Positions 24,931 to 32,551 of a stretch of 35,528 nucleotides of DNA are shown piece after piece. This stretch comes from Candidatus Gastranaerophilales bacterium (lineage in GTDB: Bacteria > Cyanobacteriota > Vampirovibrionia > Gastranaerophilales > Gastranaerophilaceae): the NCBI GenBank assembly GCA_023662705.1, contig JAMPIM010000021.1, positions 1 to 35,528 of the forward strand, in the 5' to 3' direction. The notes below the pieces were generated by a model, which saw nothing but the letters and a program-made list of their open reading frames with translations, searched no databases and was not told where the DNA came from. The position numbers and the translations under genes were made by a program. Within the stretch, counting starts at the first letter, position 1. Each line of letters opens with the position of its first letter.

Positions 24931-27900
24931 TAGCCTAATCTCACTTTTCTGATAGTTTCAACAGCACCGTCTAATGTTACAGGAGTTTTTGTTTTAATGC
25001 TGTTTCTTATAATATTTAGAACTGTTTGTGAGATTTTGCTTATAGACACCCCTTCCAACATTTCTGCCAGTTTTTGAATTGATTCAGGATTATTCAACGA
25101 TTTTGTTATAGGTCTGTCTGAAAGCAATTTTCCTATAATGCCAATTCGTGAGTTTAGATCAGGATTTCCTACATAAATGCAAACTCCGAGTCGTTCCGAG
25201 TTTTCATAAAAAGCAGGTTCTATCTGGTTTAAATCATTAGTAGCCATAGCATAAATTATACCGTCCTGTTCTGCTGTCATAATCATATCTTTAAAGAAGT
25301 TTGTTTCTTCTACGTTGTGAGAATGCGCCATCATAGCACCGCTTGTTCTCGGAATGAGCTGTTGTGCTTCATCCATAAACAGAATGCTTCTTTCACCTGT
25401 CATTTTGAACTTATAAGCGAGCTGGTCGCGGACTTCCTGAGCATTTCTTGCAAGCTGATGGATATAAGAGCTTCCGATATTACCTGTATTTAGCGGGTAT
25501 ACAGGAAGTCCCATTTCGTTTGCAAGAGCTTTTATAATTGTTGTTTTACCGTTACCTGGAGGTCCGTGCAGTATGAATCCTTTTGTTATCGGTAATCTGT
25601 TTTCTCTTAGAAGGGTTAATGTCTCAGGTTGATAAATGTCGATAATTTCATCTCTTAAAGTCGTTTTAACATCTTCCATCCCCCCAAGATCTTCCAATTC
25701 TTTAGGATCGAGTTCCCCCATCGTCATTCTCGGGTATTTTGTATCATACATTATTGTAGAATCTTCCGAAATATTTAGTCTGTGTCCTGCATCTTTGGAA
25801 GATTTGGAAAGCATTTTTTCAATATCTTTTTTCTTGCGTATTGTTACTGCTGCATCAAAAGCTTCTTCAAGCTGAGTCCCGTTTATTACATAATCTGCAA
25901 GTGCATCATTAACTATAGCGGATACTGATGCAGCAACCATTCCGCTGCATCTTTTAGCCAGACTGTCCAATAATTTTGTATCGTTAAGAATTTTTGATAT
26001 TTCTTGGTTGTCTTTTCTTGATTCAAGCAGGTTCTTAATTATTGCTCCTGCGGCTTTGCTGTCACAATGCTCAAAATGAATGACCGTTCCCATTCTGCCG
26101 TCACGAGTGAGTGAGTCCGGAAGACATTCAACTTCGTTTGTAGTTCCGATAAACAGAATCTTATTACGTCCGCGTTCTACTTCTTGAAGCAGGGTATTAA
26201 CTTCTTCTGCACCATGTTGGGTTTGACCTTTTTGAAAATGGTCAATTTCATCCATTAGTAATATACTGGCTTCGCCTGTTTCATCAAATTTTGTAATTAA
26301 TTGGTCTATGATTCTTCCTATATTTTTACTTGTTTCATGTACAAAAGAAGAGCCGACTTCTGACATTTTCAGAATATATAAAGGTATTTCCAAACTTCTT
26401 GCTAATGCTTTTGCCATATAGGTTTTACTTGTTCCCGGGTCTCCGGCAAAGACTCCGCCGGCAGGAAGTTGTATCATTGCATCTCTTAGTTTCTCAGCGT
26501 TTTGCCATGGTTTTAGAATGGATTCTTCTACATTTGATTTAGTAGACGGCATTCCCGCTATGCTTTCAAAGTCTTTTGCATCATAAACACTTGGCTGATA
26601 GCGTTTTAATACGGTATCATACATTGATGTTTTATTATATTCGTCAATTTCAGGAATGTTTTGTTCTTTTGAAAAAACTTTTATTCTTTCAAGTAATTCT
26701 TCCGTTGAAATTGTTTCATTTTTATCTGCAGCACTATATAAAACAGCATCGTCTATTACGTGTTTTATTTGTGCGATAGAAAATCCTTGAGTTTTATCCG
26801 CAATTTGTGTTATATCTATATTATTGAGCAGTTCTTTATTTTTAATATAGCGTTTGATATATTCTTTTCTTGCTGTTGTATCAGGGGCTTTAAAGCTCAT
26901 AATTCTATCAATTTTCCCCGGTGTTAATATAGATTTTGGAATATTATCTGGACATTCTACAGAGAATATTAATAACGAGCCGCGTTTTGCCGTATCTGAC
27001 ATAATTCTGGAAAGCTGGTTTGTTAGCTGTCCTGTGTTTGTATTTTCCTCATACAGATTATCTAAACCTCGCATATATATAATTGCTCGTTGTTTAGTAT
27101 TTGTATAATTCTTTTCTACAATTTCAATAAGCTGTCCGAGTTCTTCCGGAGTAGATATCTCAAAAACAGGCATTTGTGCTTCAGCCCCAAGAGCCGTTGT
27201 TAATACTGTTTTTCCATTCCCTGGAGGTGCTGAAATAAGTATTCCGTTTGGTATGGTGGTTTTGTTTTTATTTAATTCTTCTCCAATTTTTTCATCAAGT
27301 ACAGGTTCTATAACACTTTTTCTGAGAGCAGTCTTTATTTTTTCCAATCCTGCAATGTATTCAAGGCTAGGAATGTCAGGAGTGTCGATTCTATGAAAAG
27401 CATCTGTGCCGGGAATTTTTATTTCTTTTCGTTCTTTTACTTCTTTTACTTCAACCGCAGGTTGTTCTGTTTGTGTTGGAGTTTCTGTTGTTTCTTTTTT
27501 TGTAAACATTGAGAAAAAGGATTGTTTAGGAGGTTCATCTTTTTTCTTTTCAATAATTGGTTCTGAAGCGGATTCAGCTTGTTTTGTATAGCTTTCTTTT
27601 GCTATAGTTTCTCTCAAAGGTGTTGTGTCTGTTTTTGGTTTTACAGTTTGAGAAGGAGGGGGTGTTTCTATTTGTTGTAATTGAGTTTTTGTTGTTTTTG
27701 AAACACGTTCTCTGATTTCTTCAGGAAGAATCGGATTTGTTCCTGCCGGTTCCAGGTTATCATCCAGAGCATAAATATTAGCACCTTTAGCAATCATTAA
27801 TTTTGCAGCCTTGACACTTTGTGCAACTGCGAGTGGCGTTTTACCGTCTTTTCCTCGCAGTTCTAACAGTTCCCTAGCTTTTTTCGGGTTTTGTAATAAC

Positions 27901-28130
27901 TGTTTTAAGGTTTCAAAAAAATCCTTTTTTACTATTGTATGTATAATATGGTCGCCGTTTATATCAACCGGGCTTATTAAATCTGTTTGCTGTCTTAAAA
28001 ACAGTAGTGCGGATTTTTCATCATTGAACCTATTCAGAACTCTGAATAGCTCCGAATCAGTTGTGTTATTTGCTTTAAAATTCGTTTTTTTTATATTTGT
28101 GCTAGAAGTGTAATTATTTAAAATTTGCAT
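24930..28130 (-). CDS. Ankyrin-repeat protein with three tandem AAA+ ATPase modules
   Basis: A 1066-aa protein when started at the ATG at 28130, which has AGGAGA 11 nt upstream and gives the tagged N-terminus MQILNNYTSSTNIKKTNFKA. A longer in-frame start at 28337 adds 69 residues that look untranslated. Ankyrin-like repeats (about 50-125) are followed by a Pro/Thr/Lys-rich linker (about 145-240) and three classical-clade AAA modules. Module 1 has Walker A APPGNGKT (301-308) but a degenerate Walker B (IIYMRGLDN), no pore-loop aromatic and no arginine finger (LTPGKIDR). Module 2 has GDPGTSKT (563-570), LLMDEID (624-630), pore-loop Phe596 and arginines near 676-679. Module 3 has GPPGNGKT (856-863), FMDEA (918-922) and pore-loop Tyr889. 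It is probably a ring-forming unfoldase or remodeller related to Cdc48/FtsH-type ATPases; substrate unknown. Confidence 0.85.
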   Translation of the reverse strand: MQILNNYTSSTNIKKTNFKANNTTDSELFRVLNRFNDEKSALLFLRQQTDLISPVDINGDHIIHTIVKKDFFETLKQLLQNPKKARELLELRGKDGKTPLAVAQSVKAAKLMIAKGANIYALDDNLEPAGTNPILPEEIRERVSKTTKTQLQQIETPPPSQTVKPKTDTTPLRETIAKESYTKQAESASEPIIEKKKDEPPKQSFFSMFTKKETTETPTQTEQPAVEVKEVKERKEIKIPGTDAFHRIDTPDIPSLEYIAGLEKIKTALRKSVIEPVLDEKIGEELNKNKTTIPNGILISAPPGNGKTVLTTALGAEAQMPVFEISTPEELGQLIEIVEKNYTNTKQRAIIYMRGLDNLYEENTNTGQLTNQLSRIMSDTAKRGSLLIFSVECPDNIPKSILTPGKIDRIMSFKAPDTTARKEYIKRYIKNKELLNNIDITQIADKTQGFSIAQIKHVIDDAVLYSAADKNETISTEELLERIKVFSKEQNIPEIDEYNKTSMYDTVLKRYQPSVYDAKDFESIAGMPSTKSNVEESILKPWQNAEKLRDAMIQLPAGGVFAGDPGTSKTYMAKALARSLEIPLYILKMSEVGSSFVHETSKNIGRIIDQLITKFDETGEASILLMDEIDHFQKGQTQHGAEEVNTLLQEVERGRNKILFIGTTNEVECLPDSLTRDGRMGTVIHFEHCDSKAAGAIIKNLLESRKDNQEISKILNDTKLLDSLAKRCSGMVAASVSAIVNDALADYVINGTQLEEAFDAAVTIRKKKDIEKMLSKSSKDAGHRLNISEDSTIMYDTKYPRMTMGELDPKELEDLGGMEDVKTTLRDEIIDIYQPETLTLLRENRLPITKGFILHGPPGNGKTTIIKALANEMGLPVYPLNTGNIGSSYIHQLARNAQEVRDQLAYKFKMTGERSILFMDEAQQLIPRTSGAMMAHSHNVEETNFFKDMIMTAEQDGIIYAMATNDLNQIEPAFYENSERLGVCIYVGNPDLNSRIGIIGKLLSDRPITKSLNNPESIQKLAEMLEGVSISKISQTVLNIIRNSIKTKTPVTLDGAVETIRKVRLG

Positions 28131-28496
28131 AAAAAAATAGGTCTCCTGTTTATTGAAAACTTGTAAAAAATAAATTTGCGCCTGAACCGTTGAAAAATTA
28201 GCAAAAAAGTATTTAATCATATGATAGAAAAATACATCAAAAGAGAAGGAGTTTTCTCTAGCACTCGGAAGCTTACAGTATTGCAATGTTGTTGATATCC
28301 AAGCTTGGGGAAGAAAAAGCAGAAAAATTTTCCCCAATAATTGCTGTTGATTAGATTAGCAGTTTAATAAAGCACGAGCTTAGGCTTATATTGACATAAA
28401 AAGGAGAGAATTTGATTTTTCATAATTATATGAATGTCAAAATGAACAATATCTTTAATAAATCGTTTTATATTTTGAGAAGATAAGGAGATTGTT
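28131..28496. other. Intergenic region between two divergent genes, with possible leader ORF and small dyad
   Basis: This 366-nt AT-rich stretch holds the presumed promoters of the AAA+ cluster (minus) and the small secreted protein (plus). On the minus strand AGAGAA/TTCTCT (28242-28259) forms a 6-bp dyad followed by Ts, a weak attenuator-like structure upstream of the AAA+ start. A TTGACA at 28391-28396 is a good -35 for the plus strand, but no convincing -10 follows at 16-18 bp. The minus strand is open for 69 codons upstream of 28130, which looks fortuitous. Confidence 0.4.
28412..28486 (+). CDS. Possible 24-aa leader peptide upstream of the small secreted protein
   Basis: A TTG at 28412, preceded closely by AAGGAGAGAA, opens a 24-codon frame (MIFHNYMNVKMNNIFNKSF...) that ends in a TAA at 28484-28486. 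That stop directly precedes and overlaps the AAGGAG used by the next gene, so its translation could influence initiation downstream. The sequence has no recognisable regulatory residue run. Weak evidence; an in-frame ATG at 28427 is an alternative start. Confidence 0.25.
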   Translation: MIFHNYMNVKMNNIFNKSFYILRR

Positions 28497-28751
28497 ATGA
28501 AAAAAATATTGTTATTTGCTTTGATGGCTATGGTTTTGGCTCCAGCTTATGCACAGGAATGTCAATGTAAAATGAGTGGTCGTGAAATAATTAGCGAAAT
28601 TAACAATGCAACCTGGAGTGGAGGTCTGGGCAGTTGGGATTTTGCAGAAGCTATTTATAATGTAAGAAATGATAGTTCTTTTCGAAAAGCACTTAAAGAT
28701 TATATAGAATCAAGTTGCACAGTTGAAAATAATAAGATCAAATGCAGATAA
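28497..28751 (+). CDS. Small secreted cysteine-containing protein, unknown function
   Basis: An 84-aa protein with a clear Sec signal peptide (MKKILLFALMAMVLAPAYAQ, cleavage after about residue 19 or 20). The mature part is about 64 aa with four cysteines (C22, C24, C74, C83), which could form two disulfides linking its ends. It contains a Trp- and Gly-rich middle (ATWSGGLGSWDFAEAIY). AAGGAG lies 6 nt before the ATG. It stands alone between the AAA+ cluster and a bidirectional terminator. I do not recognise a family; a periplasmic or secreted factor is likely. Confidence 0.7.
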   Translation: MKKILLFALMAMVLAPAYAQECQCKMSGREIISEINNATWSGGLGSWDFAEAIYNVRNDSSFRKALKDYIESSCTVENNKIKCR

Positions 28752-28804
28752 ATTTTGATGTAAAAAGTTGCTTAGTTTGATTAATACTTACAAAACACAA
28801 TAAA

Positions 28805-28833
28805 AAAAGACGACTCTCAAAGAGTCGTCTTTT
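28805..28833. terminator. Bidirectional intrinsic terminator between the small secreted protein and tRNA-His
   Basis: A perfect 13-bp stem (AAAAGACGACTCT, 28805-28817; AGAGTCGTCTTTT, 28821-28833) with a CAA loop. It is flanked by A/T runs on both sides, so it can terminate the plus-strand gene ending at 28751 and the minus-strand tRNA ending at 28839. Confidence 0.92.
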
Positions 28834-28838
28834 GTAAA

Positions 28839-28915
28839 TGGGGCGCCTGATGGGATTCGAACCCATGCATATCGGAACCACAATCCGAGGTCTTAACCAC
28901 TTGACGACAGGCGCC
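28839..28915 (-). tRNA. tRNA-His(GTG)
   Basis: The minus strand folds into a complete 77-nt tRNA. An 8-bp acceptor (GGCGCCTG with CAGGCGCC) includes the G-1:C73 pair unique to histidine tRNAs, and CCA is encoded. The anticodon arm reads TCGGATTGTGGTTCCGA with anticodon GTG, and the T arm is ATGGG-TTCGAAT-CCCAT. A strong terminator follows 6 nt after the 3' end. It stands alone, not in a tRNA cluster. Confidence 0.96.
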
Positions 28916-29050
28916 ATAATTCCGACAAGTTTTAGTATATCAAATAAAAAAAAATTAGCAAGAGCTATTTGATAACAAATTATTAAGCCAATATTTACTT
29001 AACTTCTATGTTTATTGTATTATTGTCTTATATTGGAGGATTTAAGAGTA

Positions 29051-29866
29051 ATGTCAATAGCTTTGGAACAAAAACAGGGATTAATTGCAGGTGATGGATT
29101 GCTGCCTGTAAAAATGGCTCAGTATGCGAAAGAAAACGGATTTGATGTTGTTGCAATTTCGCTTTCCAATGATAATTATTCCCAGTTGAAAAAATATTGT
29201 TCTAAAGTTTATTCATTCTGTCCCGGAGAAGTTCAGAAAATTGAAGATGCGCTTAAGGCAGAAGGAATAAAACAAATTACTTTTCTGGGTAAAGTTAATA
29301 AAACAGTACTTCTAAAACGTCCTAAATTTGATGCAAGAGCTCTTGATTTTATTAAAAAGGCAATTCGTCTTAATGACGATAAAGTTATGCTTATGATTAT
29401 TGAAGAGCTTGAAAAAATCGGTATTACAATTTTAGACCAGACTTTGTTTATTAAAAATTTAATGATACCGTCAGGAGTTTTGGGTAAAGTTCAACCTACT
29501 CAAGAACAGGTTGATGATGTTAATTACGGTTATTGGCTGGCTAAAGAAAGCGGCAAGCTTGATATCGGTCAGTCAGTTGTAATCAAAGATAAAATGATTA
29601 TGGCTGTTGAAGCTATTGAAGGTACTGATAAATGTATTAAACGCGGGTGCAAAATTGCGAAGAAAAATTCCCGCGTAATTAAGGTCGCAAAACCTCATCA
29701 GGATAAGCGTTTTGATATCCCTGCAATAGGGCTTCGTACTCTTAAAACAATGAAAAAATATAAAGCGGATTTGATTGCTGTTGAGGCAGGTGAAACTATT
29801 ATTGTTGATCAGGAAGAAGTAATTAAATACGCAAATAAACATAATATTGTAGTAATGGCTGTGTAG
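29051..29866 (+). CDS. lpxI: UDP-2,3-diacylglucosamine pyrophosphatase LpxI
   Basis: A 271-aa enzyme that hydrolyses UDP-2,3-diacylglucosamine to lipid X and UMP in lipid A synthesis, the alternative to LpxH used by several groups lacking LpxH. The sequence matches the DUF1009/LpxI family throughout: LIAGDGLLPVKMAQYA at the N-terminus, FLGKVNKTVLLKRPKFD, IPSGVLG, GQSVVIKDKMIMAVEAIEGT and the C-terminal VAKPHQDKRFDIPAIGLRT and AVEAGETIIVD. I start at ATG 29051; an in-frame TTG at 29015 would swallow the GGAGG Shine-Dalgarno. It ends in a 1-nt overlap with an in-frame GTG of lpxB, and the lpxB ATG follows 5 nt later, consistent with consecutive pathway steps. Confidence 0.95.
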   Translation: MSIALEQKQGLIAGDGLLPVKMAQYAKENGFDVVAISLSNDNYSQLKKYCSKVYSFCPGEVQKIEDALKAEGIKQITFLGKVNKTVLLKRPKFDARALDFIKKAIRLNDDKVMLMIIEELEKIGITILDQTLFIKNLMIPSGVLGKVQPTQEQVDDVNYGYWLAKESGKLDIGQSVVIKDKMIMAVEAIEGTDKCIKRGCKIAKKNSRVIKVAKPHQDKRFDIPAIGLRTLKTMKKYKADLIAVEAGETIIVDQEEVIKYANKHNIVVMAV

Positions 29867-29871
29867 TGTAT

Positions 29872-30993
29872 ATGAAAAAAGTTTTTGTAATAACGGGCGA
29901 ATATTCGGGAGATATTCATGCCGGTCGCGTGGTAGAAATTCTTAAATCCCAAAATCCTGAAATTGAGGTTCAGGGAATTGGCGGAGATAATCTTAAGAAT
30001 GCTGGTGCAACATTGTTTTGCGATCATTCTAAGATGTCGGCTTTCGGGTTTAATTTTAAAATGGCGATTGAGCATCTTGCTCTTGAAAAAGAAGTTTCCG
30101 AGTATATTCTTGAAGAGTACAAACCGGATTTGGTACTATTGATTGATTACGGGACTTTTAATCTGCGTGTAGCCAAACGATTAAAGGGTAAGGGGATAAA
30201 AGTATTCCATTATATTCCGCCTCAGGTTTGGGCAAGCAGAAAGTGGCGTATCAAAGGGATTAAGAAATTTGTTGATAAAGTGCTTTGTATATTCCCATTT
30301 GAAGTTGAAATGTATCAAAAAGAAGGAATTGATGTTCATTTTTGCGGTCATCCGCTTGTGAAACAGCTTCCTGAAAAAGCAGATAAAGAAGAATTTTTTA
30401 CAAAACACGGATTGGATATAAATAGACCGCTTGTTTCAGTTTTTCCCGGTTCACGTCCGCTGGAATTGTTTTATTTAGCTGACACTTTTGTAAAATCAGC
30501 TAAGAGATTGCAGAAAAAACATCCTGAGTTACAATTCTGTATTTCGCATGCTCCTAATTTGAGCGATAAAATTTTTGATAAATATGTTAAAGATACTGAT
30601 TTTAAAGTGATAAAAGGTGAAAACCATGCGCTTTTAAGCGTTTCTGATTCTTTGATTCTTGCATCAGGTACGGTTGCACTGGAAGCTTCTTTGTATCAGA
30701 CTCCAATGATAATCGGATATCAGGGGCCATGGTTTATATATCTCGTTTATCTTTTAGTAAGATGTATCAAAAATGTCTCTCTTCCGAATATTATTACAGG
30801 CAAAGATATTGTGCCTGAGCTGGTGCAAGCTAAGTTTAATATTGATAATATTTGCTATGAAACAGAAAAACTTTTGTATGACAAAGAATATAGGGCAAAA
30901 ACTATTAATGATTTGGGCTGTGTAAAAGGTTCTTTGACTGATAAATATTCTGCTCAGGAAGTCGCGCAATGTATTTTAGACACTCTTAGATAA
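29872..30993 (+). CDS. lpxB: Lipid-A-disaccharide synthase LpxB
   Basis: A 373-aa GT19 glycosyltransferase that joins lipid X (the LpxI product) to UDP-2,3-diacylglucosamine, forming the tetraacyl disaccharide 1-phosphate at the inner face of the cytoplasmic membrane. Visible signatures are GEYSGDIHAGRVVE, LIDYGTFNLRVAKRLK, YIPPQVWASRKWRIK, SVFPGSRPLEL and LASGTVALEASL. The ATG at 29872 is preferred to the in-frame GTG at 29866, which overlaps the lpxI stop. Together with lpxI this is direct evidence for an LPS-type outer membrane. Length is normal. Confidence 0.95.
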   Translation: MKKVFVITGEYSGDIHAGRVVEILKSQNPEIEVQGIGGDNLKNAGATLFCDHSKMSAFGFNFKMAIEHLALEKEVSEYILEEYKPDLVLLIDYGTFNLRVAKRLKGKGIKVFHYIPPQVWASRKWRIKGIKKFVDKVLCIFPFEVEMYQKEGIDVHFCGHPLVKQLPEKADKEEFFTKHGLDINRPLVSVFPGSRPLELFYLADTFVKSAKRLQKKHPELQFCISHAPNLSDKIFDKYVKDTDFKVIKGENHALLSVSDSLILASGTVALEASLYQTPMIIGYQGPWFIYLVYLLVRCIKNVSLPNIITGKDIVPELVQAKFNIDNICYETEKLLYDKEYRAKTINDLGCVKGSLTDKYSAQEVAQCILDTLR

Positions 30994-31017
30994 TATCTTT
31001 GTGCTAAAATAAAGATA
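30994..31017. repeat. Short inverted repeat between lpxB and the GH13 gene
   Basis: TATCTTT (30994-31000) and AAAGATA (31011-31017) are perfectly complementary across a 10-nt spacer, starting right after the lpxB stop. There is no T-run, so it is not a classical terminator; a weak operator or RNA hairpin is possible, as is chance in AT-rich DNA. Confidence 0.25.
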
Positions 31018-31030
31018 AGAGGGAGGCGTC

Positions 31031-32539
31031 ATGAATAAAAAAATATTATCGTTTTTATTGTCATTTTTTATTCTGTCATCTGCTGCTTTTGCAGAAGATG
31101 GGCTTCGGACAATGTTTTTGAATAACAAAACGGTTATTTGCGGTATCAATATAAGAAACTTTAATGCTAAAGATACAAACGGCGATGGCATTATTGATAG
31201 TGACGAAGAGAGCGGTAATTTTATTAACGCGGTTGAGCGCCTTGATGAAATTAAAGCTGCGGGGGTGAATGTTTTACATGTGCTGCCGATAACTCCTGTA
31301 GGTAAGTTGAAATCACTTGGTACAGCAGGCTCTTTGTATGCAATTGCGGATTTTGATTCTATCAATCATCAGCTTGTGGATTTGACATCCCAAATGGCTC
31401 CAATGGAGCAGGCAAAATATTTTGTCGATGAATGTCATAAACGAGGTATTAAGGTTGTTATTGACCTTCCTAGCTGCGGGGCTTATGATTTATTTTTAAC
31501 TAATCCTGAGTTATTTATTAAAGATAAAAAACAGCTTTCAATTGTACCTACTGATTGGACTGATGTAAGACTTTTGAATACAGGTAATAATGAAAACCTT
31601 AATCAGGATGTATTAGATGCTCATAAGCGTTTTGTTGATATGGTTATGGATATCGGTGCAGACGGAATTAGAGCGGATGTTGCAACTCTCAAACCTTCTA
31701 AGTTCTGGGAAGAAATAATAAATTATTCAAGAGAGCGTAATCCTGAATTTTTATATCTCGCAGAAGCATCTGATTCATGGAGAGAGCCGCCGTCTAAGTA
31801 TGCAGAGTTTACTCCGTATGACAAACTTTTAGAAGCAGGTTTTGACGGATACTATGGAAGTTTCTTTAATCTAAAAGATTGGAAAACTGCGGATGAGTTT
31901 ATTGAACATATTAAGTTTAATAAAAAACTTTTGACATCATATTCGGAAGACAAAAGTGTAATAATGTCTTTTACAACCCACGATGAAGTCAGTCCTATTG
32001 TATTAAAAGGCGAAAATCTTTCTGTGATGATGGCGTGGTTGGAAGCGACATTGCCTTTTAATCCATACTTTATAGACGGATTCCAATTCGGCGATGATTA
32101 CATATACCCATGGGCAAATTCTAAGGCTAAGTTTACTGAAACCGACGATGATTATTATTTTGTCCATAGAGGTAAGCTTGATATCTTCAATTATTCACGC
32201 AAGCCGCAGGGGAATTCAGAATTTGTAAAGGATAATTTTAAAAGAGCATTTGATTTTAGAAATAATAATCTTGATTTGGTAACAAAAGGAACCTGGTCTC
32301 CTATTAAAACTGATAAACCTTCTGTTTTTGCTTATACAAGAAGTTACCAGGGAGAGACTATTCTTGTTGTTGGGAATTTAGATTATAAACATTCACAAAA
32401 ACGTGCTAAAATAAAAGTCTCAGGTATTAAGAAAGATGATGTTCTTGAAATTATTCAGGGGCAGGGAAATTGTAAAACCCGTAAAAATAAATTGTTTGTT
32501 GATTTAGAAGCGGGACAAATTAGAGTATTTAAAATTTAA
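31031..32539 (+). CDS. Secreted GH13 (alpha-amylase family) protein with degenerate active-site region I
   Basis: A 502-aa protein with a Sec signal peptide (MNKKILSFLLSFFILSSAAFA). Soon after comes an EF-hand/dockerin-like calcium loop, DTNGDGIIDSDEE (48-60). The GH13 barrel keeps the catalytic triad: nucleophile Asp216 in GIRAD, acid/base Glu245 in YLAEASDSW, and Asp318 in TTHDEVSP. Region I is VIDLPSCG (143-150), where the usual Asn-His pair is replaced by Cys-Gly, and region II lacks the usual terminal His/Asn. A C-terminal beta domain (about 415-502) follows. Expected role is cleavage or transfer on alpha-glucans in the periplasm or outside; altered subsites make the substrate uncertain. 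A GGGAGG lies 5 nt upstream; trpS starts 12 nt after the stop. Confidence 0.85.
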   Translation: MNKKILSFLLSFFILSSAAFAEDGLRTMFLNNKTVICGINIRNFNAKDTNGDGIIDSDEESGNFINAVERLDEIKAAGVNVLHVLPITPVGKLKSLGTAGSLYAIADFDSINHQLVDLTSQMAPMEQAKYFVDECHKRGIKVVIDLPSCGAYDLFLTNPELFIKDKKQLSIVPTDWTDVRLLNTGNNENLNQDVLDAHKRFVDMVMDIGADGIRADVATLKPSKFWEEIINYSRERNPEFLYLAEASDSWREPPSKYAEFTPYDKLLEAGFDGYYGSFFNLKDWKTADEFIEHIKFNKKLLTSYSEDKSVIMSFTTHDEVSPIVLKGENLSVMMAWLEATLPFNPYFIDGFQFGDDYIYPWANSKAKFTETDDDYYFVHRGKLDIFNYSRKPQGNSEFVKDNFKRAFDFRNNNLDLVTKGTWSPIKTDKPSVFAYTRSYQGETILVVGNLDYKHSQKRAKIKVSGIKKDDVLEIIQGQGNCKTRKNKLFVDLEAGQIRVFKI

Positions 32540-32551
32540 CGAGGTATATAT

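Noticed and set aside
28131..28337. 69-codon N-terminal extension of the triple-AAA+ protein
   Set aside because: The downstream ATG has a better Shine-Dalgarno and a tagged N-terminus like its operon neighbours; the extension looks like untranslated leader that happens to be open.
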